From assembly GCA_020443425.1 (NCBI GenBank), contig JAGRIE010000008.1:78678-142677 (forward strand): a DNA stretch of 64,000 nucleotides, written 5' to 3'. Both the position numbers and the translations under genes were made by a program. Positions 44,274 through 51,336 of the stretch are shown in pieces (the first letter of the stretch is position 1; each line of letters begins with the position of its first letter). This DNA is from Halioglobus sp. GTDB lineage: Bacteria; Pseudomonadota; Gammaproteobacteria; Pseudomonadales; Halieaceae. The notes below the pieces were generated by a model, which was not told the DNA's origin, made no database searches, and saw only the letters and a program-made list of their open reading frames with translations.

Positions 44274-44600
44274 CTACAGCCAGGAACACCCGATGCTGGC
44301 GACGGTAATTTTTGGCGGCAGCCGAAACTCAATACTGCTGGATGAGCCCGCCGCGCTGCTGGCGGGCCATGCGGTGCCAGGCGGGGAGAGGGTGAGTCCA
44401 TCCGGTTCGGCTTTCAGCGCGCCGGCTACACGGTTCAAGCGGGACTCCTTGCGGCGCGGCTTGTCGGCGCCGGGCTTGTCACTGAGGTATTTCCCACCCA
44501 ATTGCACGCCGCACTGCAGGAAGGCAAACCGCTGCGTATCGCGCGCGTTGGCCGCCGTGGCCATGACCGTGATCAAGAGTGCAAAAACGAATTTATTCAT
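44274..44600 (-). CDS. Small secreted protein of unknown function
   Basis: A 108-residue protein with signal peptide MNKFVFALLITVMATAANA. The mature 90 residues contain two cysteines (LQCGV and IGCSWL) that could form a disulphide, and a proline/serine-rich middle. The end SIEFRLPPKITVASIGCSWL may form a beta-hairpin. No family recognised. Location is just upstream of the tRNA-Arg gene on the opposite strand. Confidence 0.6.
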   Translation of the reverse strand: MNKFVFALLITVMATAANARDTQRFAFLQCGVQLGGKYLSDKPGADKPRRKESRLNRVAGALKAEPDGLTLSPPGTAWPASSAAGSSSSIEFRLPPKITVASIGCSWL

Positions 44601-44673
44601 GGTGCAATCCCGGCCTTACAGAACGTCACGCTTCAAATCTAGTCCGGGTTGAGATGTTATTCACGTTTTTAGC

Positions 44674-44690
44674 GTGTAAATAATTTACAC
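44674..44690. repeat. Short AT-rich inverted repeat upstream of the tRNA promoter
   Basis: GTGTAAA (44674-44680) TAA TTTACAC (44684-44690): an exact seven-base inverted repeat in the 250-base gap between the gene starting at 44600 and the tRNA. It could be an operator or a weak terminator; position alone does not decide. Confidence 0.35.
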
Positions 44691-44809
44691 ATTCCTTTTG
44701 GTTATAGCTTGTCAGCAGTCGGGGTTATAGCCTGTCCGCTATGCCGGGCCGAAACGGCACCGACGCGTCCGTCCGGCATGGGTTGGTCGATCTAAAATAC
44801 TATAAGCGC

Positions 44810-44838
44810 TTGACTCGAAAAGAACGCATCCTTATAGT
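44810..44838 (+). promoter_or_regulatory. Sigma-70 promoter of tRNA-Arg
   Basis: TTGACT (44810-44815) and TATAGT (44833-44838) are separated by exactly 17 bases. A GC-rich discriminator (ACCGCCCC) follows before the mature tRNA 5' end at 44851, as in stringently controlled stable-RNA promoters. Confidence 0.85.
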
Positions 44839-44850
44839 ACCGCCCCTCAC

Positions 44851-44927
44851 GCGCCTGTAGCTCAGCTGGATAGAGTACCTGGCTACGAACCAGGCGGTCG
44901 CACGTTCGAATCGTGCCAGGCGCGCCA
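44851..44927 (+). tRNA. tRNA-Arg (anticodon ACG)
   Basis: A 77-base cloverleaf including encoded CCA. The acceptor stem is GCGCCTG (44851-44857) with CAGGCGC (44917-44923), the D-arm has AGCTCAGCTGGATAGAG, the anticodon stem is CCTGG/CCAGG with ACG at 44885-44887, and the T-loop is GTTCGAATC. It reads CGN arginine codons after A34-to-inosine editing. The 3' half of such tRNA genes is a common integrase target. GC content and gene types change immediately downstream, marking the edge of an island. I did not find a second copy of the 3' end in the window. Confidence 0.97.
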
Positions 44928-44938
44928 ATAAAATCAAA

Positions 44939-44971
44939 GGGTTAGCCTAAATTCAGTGCTAGCCCTTTTTT
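44939..44971 (+). terminator. Rho-independent terminator after tRNA-Arg
   Basis: GGGTTAGC (44939-44946) pairs with GCTAGCCC (44958-44965), one G-U pair, and is followed by TTTTTT (44966-44971). It lies 11 bases after the tRNA 3' end. Confidence 0.85.
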
Positions 44972-44992
44972 ACTTCTGCGATTTTTTCCTTC

Positions 44993-45014
44993 CTGCACCC
45001 ACACTGCACCCACA
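44993..45014. repeat. Exact tandem 11-base repeat next to the tRNA integration site
   Basis: CTGCACCCACA occurs twice back to back (44993-45003 and 45004-45014), 66 bases after the tRNA. Direct repeats of this size beside an attachment site often are integrase arm-type sites or excisionase sites. A partial copy (CTGCACC) is at 46028. No integrase gene is adjacent. The rest of 44928-45296 shows nothing else I can support. Confidence 0.5.
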
Positions 45015-45296
45015 TTTTCATGTGGTATGGCATGGCTCGGCTCTACACAGTTAACGGGGATAACTGCTTAGGTAATAGCCGGTATGCCGCTTCCAAGATA
45101 AAATGCGGGTGCCTCGCTTACCTGCCTGCCGCTGCTGAAATTCCCGCCCCTTATATCCCGATCATTGGTTGTGTTTCTTGCGCTCACACTTCGATACTAT
45201 TTGGAGAAGGCCCGAGGGAGCGAAGGCCAGGTAACTATTGCCTAGTTATCGCAGTGCTTTGACCAACGGTTTCGCAAAATGGAGGTGTGCAGATCA

Positions 45297-45965
45297 ATGA
45301 ATGTTGATACCGAATCTGAATCACTGGATCAATACGGAGCAAATAGTGGGGTAGAGGAAAGCCCAGCTACTCGCAGAAACCGTTTGTGCGCCATGGCGCA
45401 ATTAAAGGCCTCTCGATGGCGAAGTACCCTTCCAACATATGTAGCTTCACGCGATGAGCTGGAACGAATTACCGACGCATTTCGAGCGACATTAGCGACA
45501 GAAGAGGCTTTGGAGCCATACATAATGCCAATATACATTTTTCGCCTCGTCTTTGAGAGCGAGATGATCCGGGCGAAGACAAGCAACAATTTCCGCGTTC
45601 AGCATCAAGCTGAACAGTTATTTGAAAATACTAAAGTCCTGATCAGCTGTTTTATAACGGGTACTTGGCCTATGGGGACTTTTATTTTTGCGGGAGATAG
45701 CGTGCAGAATTCTCTTGGAAAAGGCCTGTCACCGGCCCGTCGGACCACGCCGGTTTCTCTTCAGCATGATGCAGATATTGAAAGAGCGTTACGAGAACTG
45801 GGTGTAGACCCATTAAATCTCCCCACTCATCAAGAGTCAGGCCGCCCGGGCTTGAAATCACAAGTCAAAGCCAAGCTGTCTAACTTCACGGATGCCTCAT
45901 TTGACCATGCTTGGAAGAGGGCAAGGCGCAGGTCAAAAGAGGCCCAGATGGGGGGGGAGATATAG
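45297..45965 (+). CDS. Island protein of unknown function
   Basis: A 222-residue soluble protein starting at ATG 45297, eleven bases after GGAGGTG (45282-45288). No signal peptide or membrane segment. It is charged and helical. The C-terminal half includes a segment (HDADIERALRELGVDPLNLP) and ends with a basic KRARRRSKEAQMGGE tail that could bind nucleic acid. I do not recognise a family. Base composition is lower in GC than the core genes, as for the rest of the island. It is followed by a clear terminator at 45992. Confidence 0.6.
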   Translation: MNVDTESESLDQYGANSGVEESPATRRNRLCAMAQLKASRWRSTLPTYVASRDELERITDAFRATLATEEALEPYIMPIYIFRLVFESEMIRAKTSNNFRVQHQAEQLFENTKVLISCFITGTWPMGTFIFAGDSVQNSLGKGLSPARRTTPVSLQHDADIERALRELGVDPLNLPTHQESGRPGLKSQVKAKLSNFTDASFDHAWKRARRRSKEAQMGGEI

Positions 45966-45991
45966 TGGGCAAATAACCAAGGGCAATGGCC

Positions 45992-46026
45992 GGGGGCAAA
46001 AATTGCCCTATTGCCCCCACTTTTTT
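45992..46026 (+). terminator. Rho-independent terminator in the island
   Basis: GGGGGCAA (45992-45999) pairs with TTGCCCCC (46011-46018) and is followed after AC by TTTTTT (46021-46026). It ends the transcript of the gene at 45297. Confidence 0.8.
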
Positions 46027-46041
46027 CCTGCACCTTCGGTT

Positions 46042-46083
46042 TGGCACAATGACTCCAGTTAAAACCAATATGGAGTTGTGCCA
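46042..46083 (+). promoter_or_regulatory. Inverted repeat that ends on the alpA start codon
   Basis: TGGCACAA (46042-46049) and TTGTGCCA (46076-46083) are exact inverted repeats, extended inward by CTCCA (46053-46057) / TGGAG (46071-46075). The right arm contains the ribosome site and the first base of the ATG at 46083. It could be an operator for AlpA or another regulator, or an RNA hairpin that hides the start. Confidence 0.6.
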
Positions 46084-46328
46084 TGGAAAGGCCGCCAGCC
46101 AAAACCAGTTATGCCGATGCTTCGAAAATCCTGATTCGCTTGCCGGAAGTGATGGAAATTATCCCCTACAGCCGCAGCACGCTGTACGCGCTAATTTCGA
46201 TCGGAGTTTTTCCGGCGCCAGTCAAGCTGCAGTGGGGGAGGGCCAGTGCCTGGATTTTAGCGGAGGTCCTGGAGCACGCAGAATCCCTGATTGCTCAGCG
46301 GAACCGCTCAGTGCAAGAGGGGGTGTGA
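46083..46328 (+). CDS. alpA: AlpA-family helix-turn-helix regulator
   Basis: An 81-residue DNA-binding protein of the AlpA/MerR-like excisionase group. The core is ILIRLPEVMEIIPYSRSTLY, followed by ALISIGVFPAPVKLQWGRAS and AWILAEV. The RLPEV...SRSTLYxxI...GxFPxPVxL...W pattern is diagnostic. AlpA proteins activate satellite-phage or P4-like integrase and excision genes and mark the regulatory start of such elements. Its start codon lies in an inverted repeat. It precedes the replication block of the island. Confidence 0.92.
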   Translation: MERPPAKTSYADASKILIRLPEVMEIIPYSRSTLYALISIGVFPAPVKLQWGRASAWILAEVLEHAESLIAQRNRSVQEGV

Positions 46329-46331
46329 ACC

Positions 46332-46508
46332 ATGGGTGGAAACTGCTTCGCACTGGGGCAGGGTGCCGGTCGCTACAGCTATTCTACTCTGGCCACCACC
46401 CGCGACCCTTCGCGGATGTCATGCCCTAGAGGCGTGGCTTTCTGCAGGTTTAGTAGATACGACCTCGGTGGCGTAAGGGAATTCGCACGAGCCGGTTATC
46501 CAGGGTAG
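46332..46508 (+). CDS. Possible 58-residue island peptide
   Basis: An ATG three bases after the alpA stop, with GAGGGGGTG just upstream, opens a 58-codon frame (MGGNCFALGQGAGRYSYSTL and onward) that ends at a TAG at 46506-46508. It has a plausible small phage protein composition with two cysteines but no recognisable motif. Position directly after alpA is its best support. The other frames over 46329-46549 look worse. It may not be expressed. Confidence 0.3.
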   Translation: MGGNCFALGQGAGRYSYSTLATTRDPSRMSCPRGVAFCRFSRYDLGGVREFARAGYPG

Positions 46509-46549
46509 GGCTAGAAATTCGAATACAAAGACTCACAAGGATGTGAATT

Positions 46550-46867
46550 ATGAATGATAGTACCCGCAGGAATTCATCAATAGAAATTGAGGATTTCACT
46601 GGTCTACAACAGGAACCTCCGCAAACACCAGATAGAGTGGCCAAGTTGGCGAACGCCATTTGGGAGATGGCCTCTCCGGTCGAGATTATGAATCCCTCGA
46701 CGCATGAGCACGACTTCATCGGACTCGAGTTGCGCCAGTACCAAACTGCACTTTTGATGCCGGTTCGTGGCGCAGAGGGAGATATATCTAATTTGTTTAG
46801 AGTTTATCCTGATGGCGGCGTATGGCTGCTAGGAGCCGGGAAGGTTGATTTGGGTGGTTCGAAATGA
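46550..46867 (+). CDS. Island protein of unknown function (replication block, first gene)
   Basis: A 105-residue soluble protein with AAGGATG ribosome site. The sequence begins MNDSTRRNSSIEIEDFTGLQ, with NLFRVYPDGGVWLLGAGKVD near its end. Not a family I recognise. Its stop overlaps the next start (ATGA at 46864-46867), so it belongs to the four-gene unit 46550-48778 that ends with the helicase-like ATPase. Confidence 0.65.
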   Translation: MNDSTRRNSSIEIEDFTGLQQEPPQTPDRVAKLANAIWEMASPVEIMNPSTHEHDFIGLELRQYQTALLMPVRGAEGDISNLFRVYPDGGVWLLGAGKVDLGGSK

Positions 46868-47130
46868 TTATTCGCCGAGATCCCTGTTTTGTCGGTATTC
46901 CTGCGTACTACGTCGATGATGATGGCACGCCGCTCATCAATGATCGTGGTGACCTCGCCACTGAAGCGGATGTTGATATTGTCCTCTATCGCTCGGATGT
47001 TTCCCGCGAACTGGACCGCCTGCTTATGCAAATGTGCTCCTTCCTCCGTGCTCGTGGCGAACGCTTGACGCAGTTGGAGCTGAATGGAGAACTCGGTGCC
47101 TTCCAGCGTTTACGGAAGGGGGAGGCATAG
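46864..47130 (+). CDS. Small island protein of unknown function (replication block)
   Basis: An 88-residue acidic protein (MIIRRDPCFVGIPAYYVDDD). A central helix SRELDRLLMQMCSFLRARGE may mediate oligomerisation. No family recognised. Coupled by ATGA overlap to the gene before it and two bases from the replication protein after it. Confidence 0.65.
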   Translation: MIIRRDPCFVGIPAYYVDDDGTPLINDRGDLATEADVDIVLYRSDVSRELDRLLMQMCSFLRARGERLTQLELNGELGAFQRLRKGEA

Positions 47131-47132
47131 TA

Positions 47133-47813
47133 ATGGGGCGTATTCGTACTATCAAGCCAGAGTTCTTCCTGCATGAGGGTCTGTTCGATCTCGAGCAAGA
47201 ATCACAGCTCCCGGTGCGTCTGGCTTTTGCAGGGCTCTGGTGCCAGTGTGACCGAGAGGGTCGATTTAAGTGGCAACCGCGGAAGCTGAAGGTCACAATT
47301 CTACCGTACGACGAAATAGACTTTGCACGCGTGCTCGACGCGTTGACTACGCGTGGGTTCGTCCAAAAATACACCGTTGATTCGGTTGAATATGGACATA
47401 TTCCGAGCTTTTCAGACCATCAGGTTGTCAACAACAGGGAAAGAGCATCGGTCTACCCTGATCCCAGTAATGACAAGGGATTGACGCGTGAACAGCGCGA
47501 TGAGCACGCGTCAAGCACCCGTGCATCGATAAACTTGCAGGAAGGGAAGGGAAGGGAACAAGTTAACCCGGCCTCGAAAAGCGAGTCCGGCTATGTGTTC
47601 GAGGGGCAGACTATCAAGCTCAAACGCGATGATTACGAGAAGTGCATAGCCCAGTATCCCCACCTCGATATTGACGAGCAGTTGTCGCAGCTCGACTTAG
47701 AGTTGCAGGGCAAGCGCAAGTGGTTCATGGAAATGCACTCGAAGTTGAACTACCGCAATAAGACACCTACTCATCAACGGTCTTATTATGGTGCAGAGGA
47801 GCACGTTATATGA
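47133..47813 (+). CDS. Phage-type replication initiation protein (winged-helix, DnaT/replisome-organiser-like)
   Basis: A 226-residue protein from ATG 47133 after GGGGGAGG. The N-terminal MGRIRTIKPEFFLHEGLFDL, PVRLAFAGLWCQCDREGRF and VLDALTTRGFVQKY are the winged-helix pattern of phage replication organisers found before DnaB/DnaC-like helicases; RTIKPEFW/F is a frequent signature. The C-terminal part (residues about 140-226) is charged and probably contacts the helicase. Its stop overlaps the start of the ATPase gene (ATGA), indicating one replication module. Expected to bind the element's origin, which may lie within or beside this gene. Confidence 0.8.
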   Translation: MGRIRTIKPEFFLHEGLFDLEQESQLPVRLAFAGLWCQCDREGRFKWQPRKLKVTILPYDEIDFARVLDALTTRGFVQKYTVDSVEYGHIPSFSDHQVVNNRERASVYPDPSNDKGLTREQRDEHASSTRASINLQEGKGREQVNPASKSESGYVFEGQTIKLKRDDYEKCIAQYPHLDIDEQLSQLDLELQGKRKWFMEMHSKLNYRNKTPTHQRSYYGAEEHVI

Positions 47814-48778
47814 ACATTCAGCGATTCGATGATCACCAGTACAACGACAAAACCCTGCTTGAGTTTCTTGGAGAGCAGGAGTCCCAGAACATCGCCTGGG
47901 GAGATGCTTACGCAGACGAGTTGCTGGACCATTTTGACAGTGGTCAGGAATTGACTGGTGCCAAACTGCCGTGGGCCAAGACTCATGACCTGATCCGCTT
48001 TCGTTCAGGTGAGGTCTCGATTCACGCCGGTATGAATGGCCACCGCAAGTCCATGGTGTGTGGACAGATTATGCAGTGGTTCGCACTGCAGGGTGAACCG
48101 GCCGGGATCATGAGCTTTGAGATGCCGGTGAGGGATACCCAGAAGCGCATGTGCCAGCAGGCCGCCGGCTCACTCGACCCATCTCCCGGGTTTATCTCAG
48201 ACTGGGCGCACTGGAACCACCTTAACCTTGCATACTACGACAAGTTGGATACCACTCCCTCTGGTCGTGTGTTGGGGGCCCTATACTTCATGGCAGGGTC
48301 TTGGGGCTGTAAGCATGTCCTGATTGATTCTCTTACCAAATGTGGACTCCCCTATGGTGAGCGTGGGGCAGAGAAGGACTTTATTGATGCATTGTGTGCT
48401 ACGGCCAAGGCATTTCAGATTCACATCCATTTAGTTTGCCATGTCCGTAAGCCAGACAGACAGGGCGAGGAACATATCCCTACCAAGTTTGACGTTCGCG
48501 GGGCAGGGGAGCTTACTGACCTTGTGCATAATGTGATTATCCACTGGGCCGATAAAAGGAAGGTTAACCTCCAAAAGGCGCTTGCAGGAAAAAAGGAGCT
48601 AAGTCAGGCGGAAATGGAGTACTTAGAAAAACGTCCAGACCAAAGATTTGTGATCGCCAAGCAACGAAATGGTGAGTTTGAAGGCACTATCGGTCTGAGC
48701 TTTGGTAAAGGGCTGCAGTTCAACCAGGGCCAACAATTGTCGTTCCAGTTTAATTCAGATAGAGCACGAGTCATCTAA
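47810..48778 (+). CDS. DnaB/RepA-like replicative helicase ATPase
   Basis: A 322-residue RecA-fold ATPase. GEVSIHAGMNGHRKSMVCGQ holds a variant Walker A (GMNGHRKS, in which the usual G before K is R). EPAGIMSFEMPVRDTQKRMC is the DnaB H2-type segment, CKHVLIDSLTKCG the Walker B (hydrophobic then D), and HIHLVCHVRKPDR carries the sensor histidine. These place it with phage DnaB-like or T7 gp4-like helicases lacking the N-terminal primase domain. It would load at the origin and unwind DNA for the element's replication. The 254 bases that follow hold no gene I can support. Confidence 0.82.
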   Translation: MNIQRFDDHQYNDKTLLEFLGEQESQNIAWGDAYADELLDHFDSGQELTGAKLPWAKTHDLIRFRSGEVSIHAGMNGHRKSMVCGQIMQWFALQGEPAGIMSFEMPVRDTQKRMCQQAAGSLDPSPGFISDWAHWNHLNLAYYDKLDTTPSGRVLGALYFMAGSWGCKHVLIDSLTKCGLPYGERGAEKDFIDALCATAKAFQIHIHLVCHVRKPDRQGEEHIPTKFDVRGAGELTDLVHNVIIHWADKRKVNLQKALAGKKELSQAEMEYLEKRPDQRFVIAKQRNGEFEGTIGLSFGKGLQFNQGQQLSFQFNSDRARVI

Positions 48779-49032
48779 CGATATTCCCGAGAAGCCAAGC
48801 TGCTATTCAGAGGTGTACCAGTTAGAAAAATCTGTAAATGTGATAGAACTTTGAGTCCGCAGGAAGCGGAAGGATCAGATTTCAACCACCAGTAAGTCAG
48901 AAGGCGTTGCTGGTATTTGTGGGGTATCTGCCCTATCAGTTTTGCGGTTACATTTTGATTAGGGAGCTGGGTATGAAAAGCGAACTAGCCGCAGTGACAG
49001 TTGCACGCAACAATCGATAAGGGGCTACATCA

Positions 49033-49635
49033 GTGAGAGAATATGACTATCCGAGCTGGGAAGACTGCAGCAAGAGAAAACTAACAGCTAAGCAAGTACG
49101 GTTTGTTCAAGAGTACTTGATTGATCTCAATGCTACACAAGCCGCAATTCGCGCGGGGTATAGCTCCAAAACAGCTGCCGCGATTGGCAGCGAAAACCTT
49201 AGAAAACCAGATATTGCTGCGTGTATCAGTGGGAAGATAGCTGCCCGATCGGAAAGGTTGCGTATTGACGCTGATTACGTCCTCAACCGCTTAGTAGCTG
49301 AAGTTGAAGCTGACATGGTGGATCTATACGACGACAATAATAGACTGCGACCTGTCCATCAGTGGCCACCTGTTTGGCGCCAGGGGCTCGTGTCCAGCTT
49401 GGATGTGCAGGAAATATTTGCTGGCCGAGGAGACGAGAGACAACACGTTGGCTGCACCACTAAAATCAGATTCTCCGAACGGGCACAGCGACTCATATCT
49501 ATTGGGAAGCATGTAAATGTCCAAGCATTCAAGGAAAATATCGGCTTGGATGGGGCCTTGTCGTTAGAGGCATTTGTGCTGGCTAAAGCCAAAGATCGGG
49601 AGGAACGTGAAGAGCGGAATGACGGCACGAGTTAG
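49033..49635 (+). CDS. Phage terminase small subunit (TerS)
   Basis: A 200-residue protein from GTG 49033. LTAKQVRFVQEYLIDLNATQ, AAIRAGYSSKTAAAIGSENL and RKPDI are the Terminase_2 (PF03592) helix-turn-helix hallmark, recognising packaging sites. No large terminase, portal or capsid gene follows. A lone terS beside alpA and a replication module is the layout of phage-inducible chromosomal islands, in which TerS redirects a helper phage's packaging to the island. The C-terminal part is rich in E and R. Confidence 0.9.
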   Translation: MREYDYPSWEDCSKRKLTAKQVRFVQEYLIDLNATQAAIRAGYSSKTAAAIGSENLRKPDIAACISGKIAARSERLRIDADYVLNRLVAEVEADMVDLYDDNNRLRPVHQWPPVWRQGLVSSLDVQEIFAGRGDERQHVGCTTKIRFSERAQRLISIGKHVNVQAFKENIGLDGALSLEAFVLAKAKDREEREERNDGTS

Positions 49636-49780
49636 AAAGCTAAATAGTCTGGTCGATACGATTGACCGTTAGCGGTTTACTGCGATTTTCGGTAGGGACC
49701 GGTTCAAAGCGAGCGTTGGCCCGATATGATATGTCGAGTAGTTTTAACTGCCCAAGAATAAACTAGTTGGAGAGCCTGTT

Positions 49781-49993
49781 ATGAGAAAGCTAGACGGACA
49801 TTACCGAGAGAACAGCTATGACTATTCGATAAAAGTCGGGGATGGCAGCATTTATATAAAGCCGCAAGCTGGCGGTTTGAAGATCACCGCACACCCGAGC
49901 GTAGAGAGTGCTTTGGCTGAGTTATTGGGGGAGCCCACCGGGCGAGAATCGCCTGAGTCATCAGATTACGCCGAGTGGTTTATATCGAAGTGA
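49781..49993 (+). CDS. Small island protein of unknown function
   Basis: A 70-residue protein with GGAG ribosome site and ATG at 49781 (MRKLDGHYRENSYDYSIKVG). Likely a small beta-rich fold (DGSIYIKPQAGGLKITAHPS) and a short acidic C-terminus. No family recognised. Separated from the terS gene by 145 bases that contain no clear signal. Confidence 0.5.
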   Translation: MRKLDGHYRENSYDYSIKVGDGSIYIKPQAGGLKITAHPSVESALAELLGEPTGRESPESSDYAEWFISK

Positions 49994-50232
49994 CGACCTG
50001 TTGACCAGTTCCGATGGATTTTTAGCGCTTGGTAGTTTTACCCCTAATGTCCGGCGCTTGGCGTAGGCGGCAATACTCGCTTTAGACCTGGCTATGACCG
50101 GTGCTGGGTAGTATTGCGATTGTCGAATTGCGCTATTTTTCAGATTTGTTTGAGGGTCTGAAGACTTATCCTAGACCTAAGTAAAATAGTCGTAGTCTTC
50201 CCAAAAATTTCTTGCAGAGCGTCCCAGTTACA

Positions 50233-50865
50233 ATGCTCAACAAGCGAGCCCTGCCAATCCCATTCGATATTCGTCTCCATGATTTGGGTGAGGAACTTAG
50301 TCTACCGTACCAAGTTAATCGGGCTCTGGCGTGGTGGATAGCGGCGGAGATCATTCGCCGTCACCCGGAGGAGGTACGAGTAATCGAGACCCATCCGGTC
50401 GGAGGGCAGTACGACTGCGTGTCGCTGTATCGCAGAGACGCTGACGATTCATTGATTGCACATATGAATCTCGAGGGGCACATCAGACACAAGCCTTGGT
50501 TTGAAGGTTCTGGAGGTGAGCCGGATTCTCCGGTGATTGATCCACGTTTCAGTTGGCTTGAGGTGCTGGCTGCCGAGGATCGAAGACAGAACGTTATCAA
50601 AGCGTTGGAAAGCGTGTGTGGGCTTACGAGTCCGAAAAAGACCCCGCCGACGGTGACGAAATCTATCGGGCCGAGGCTAATAGCGCGATTCGCAAGTGCA
50701 TTAGCTTTTACGTCCCGTACTTGGCATATACGCAATGCTTTTCACGACAGCTCTGGGTTGTGCTCGGGCGTAAACAATTGGGTTCGTGACATGAAGGGGC
50801 CAAGATATGAAACTCTAGAGAGATCTACTTGGACAACCTCACTACCGATACTGGTTCGTGCTTGA
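50233..50865 (+). CDS. Unknown protein, probably frameshifted in its second half
   Basis: A 210-codon frame from ATG 50233 (MLNKRALPIPFDIRLHDLGE). The first two thirds have consistent coding character with acidic and aromatic residues, e.g. LPYQVNRALAWWIAAEIIRR. After about 50610 the translation becomes serine/threonine/arginine-rich and chance-like. A second frame over the same bases gives a natural-looking VWAYESEKDPADGDEIYRAE onward until a TGA at 50787. This suggests one gene with a -1 frame change near 50612. No family recognised. It could be a decayed gene or an error in the sequence. Confidence 0.45.
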   Translation: MLNKRALPIPFDIRLHDLGEELSLPYQVNRALAWWIAAEIIRRHPEEVRVIETHPVGGQYDCVSLYRRDADDSLIAHMNLEGHIRHKPWFEGSGGEPDSPVIDPRFSWLEVLAAEDRRQNVIKALESVCGLTSPKKTPPTVTKSIGPRLIARFASALAFTSRTWHIRNAFHDSSGLCSGVNNWVRDMKGPRYETLERSTWTTSLPILVRA

Positions 50866-51022
50866 CCATGAGCATAGACCAGCTGCGGTGGTAGATGTCG
50901 ATCAGGGCGTTGCCTGGAGACGCGAGCAACCCGGCATAGCCTATGACCTTATAGAGCTTTATGCTGAGCATGAGTCACAGATCGATAGGGTGATGGCCGA
51001 TGTTTTCCCAGCAGTGGAGTGA
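50819..51022 (+). pseudogene. Displaced C-terminal part of the frameshifted island gene
   Basis: After a TAG at 50816, a further frame runs to TGA 51020-51022 without a start codon and reads HYRYWFVLDHEHRPAAVVDV, then AYDLIELYAEHESQIDRVMA. Its amino-acid character continues that of the 50233 gene, making a second frame change probable. I treat 50233-51022 as one broken gene. The 315 bases after it hold a terminator and a small minus-strand frame. Confidence 0.4.
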
Positions 51023-51161
51023 TACGGGTTATAGTTGGCTTTTTACTATTAGCCTAGCTTTGATTCGGAGGTGGCCAAAATTGCTGCCCGTTAAGAATCG
51101 TAGGTTTAGTCTGCTATCATCTACGAACGGTCTTTAGCGTTCTGAACTTTCAGACATGAAA

Positions 51162-51181
51162 AAGCCCACAGAAGTGGGCTT
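51162..51181 (-). terminator. Rho-independent terminator for the minus-strand lipoprotein unit
   Basis: AAGCCCAC (51162-51169) and GTGGGCTT (51174-51181) form a perfect eight-base stem with a four-base loop. On the minus strand it is followed by a T-rich tract (TTTTTC). It lies just downstream of the small minus-strand frame at 51192. Confidence 0.8.
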
Positions 51182-51191
51182 GCGCTAGAAG

Positions 51192-51335
51192 TCATGTTTC
51201 AGCTTTCTTGACCTTTGAGATGCCCATCGATCCTTCTTTGCCGGCGCGAAGTGTATCAAGCTCACTGGCTGACAGTGAACAGCGCGTCAGAATAGAAGGG
51301 GCTGAGAAAATATGCCTACAAATATGATGGTTCAT
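51192..51335 (-). CDS. Possible 47-residue protein coupled to the lipoprotein gene
   Basis: An ATG one base after the stop of the upstream lipoprotein gene (TAGTATG) opens a 47-codon frame (MNHHICRHIFSAPSILTRCS and a lysine-rich end GISKVKKAET) that stops just before the terminator at 51162. Placement as a coupled last gene supports it; no family is recognised and it may be untranslated. Confidence 0.35.
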   Translation of the reverse strand: MNHHICRHIFSAPSILTRCSLSASELDTLRAGKEGSMGISKVKKAET

Positions 51336-51336
51336 A

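Noticed and set aside
45020-45262. 80-codon frame after the tRNA terminator
   Set aside because: No ribosome site and cysteine/proline-rich chance composition.
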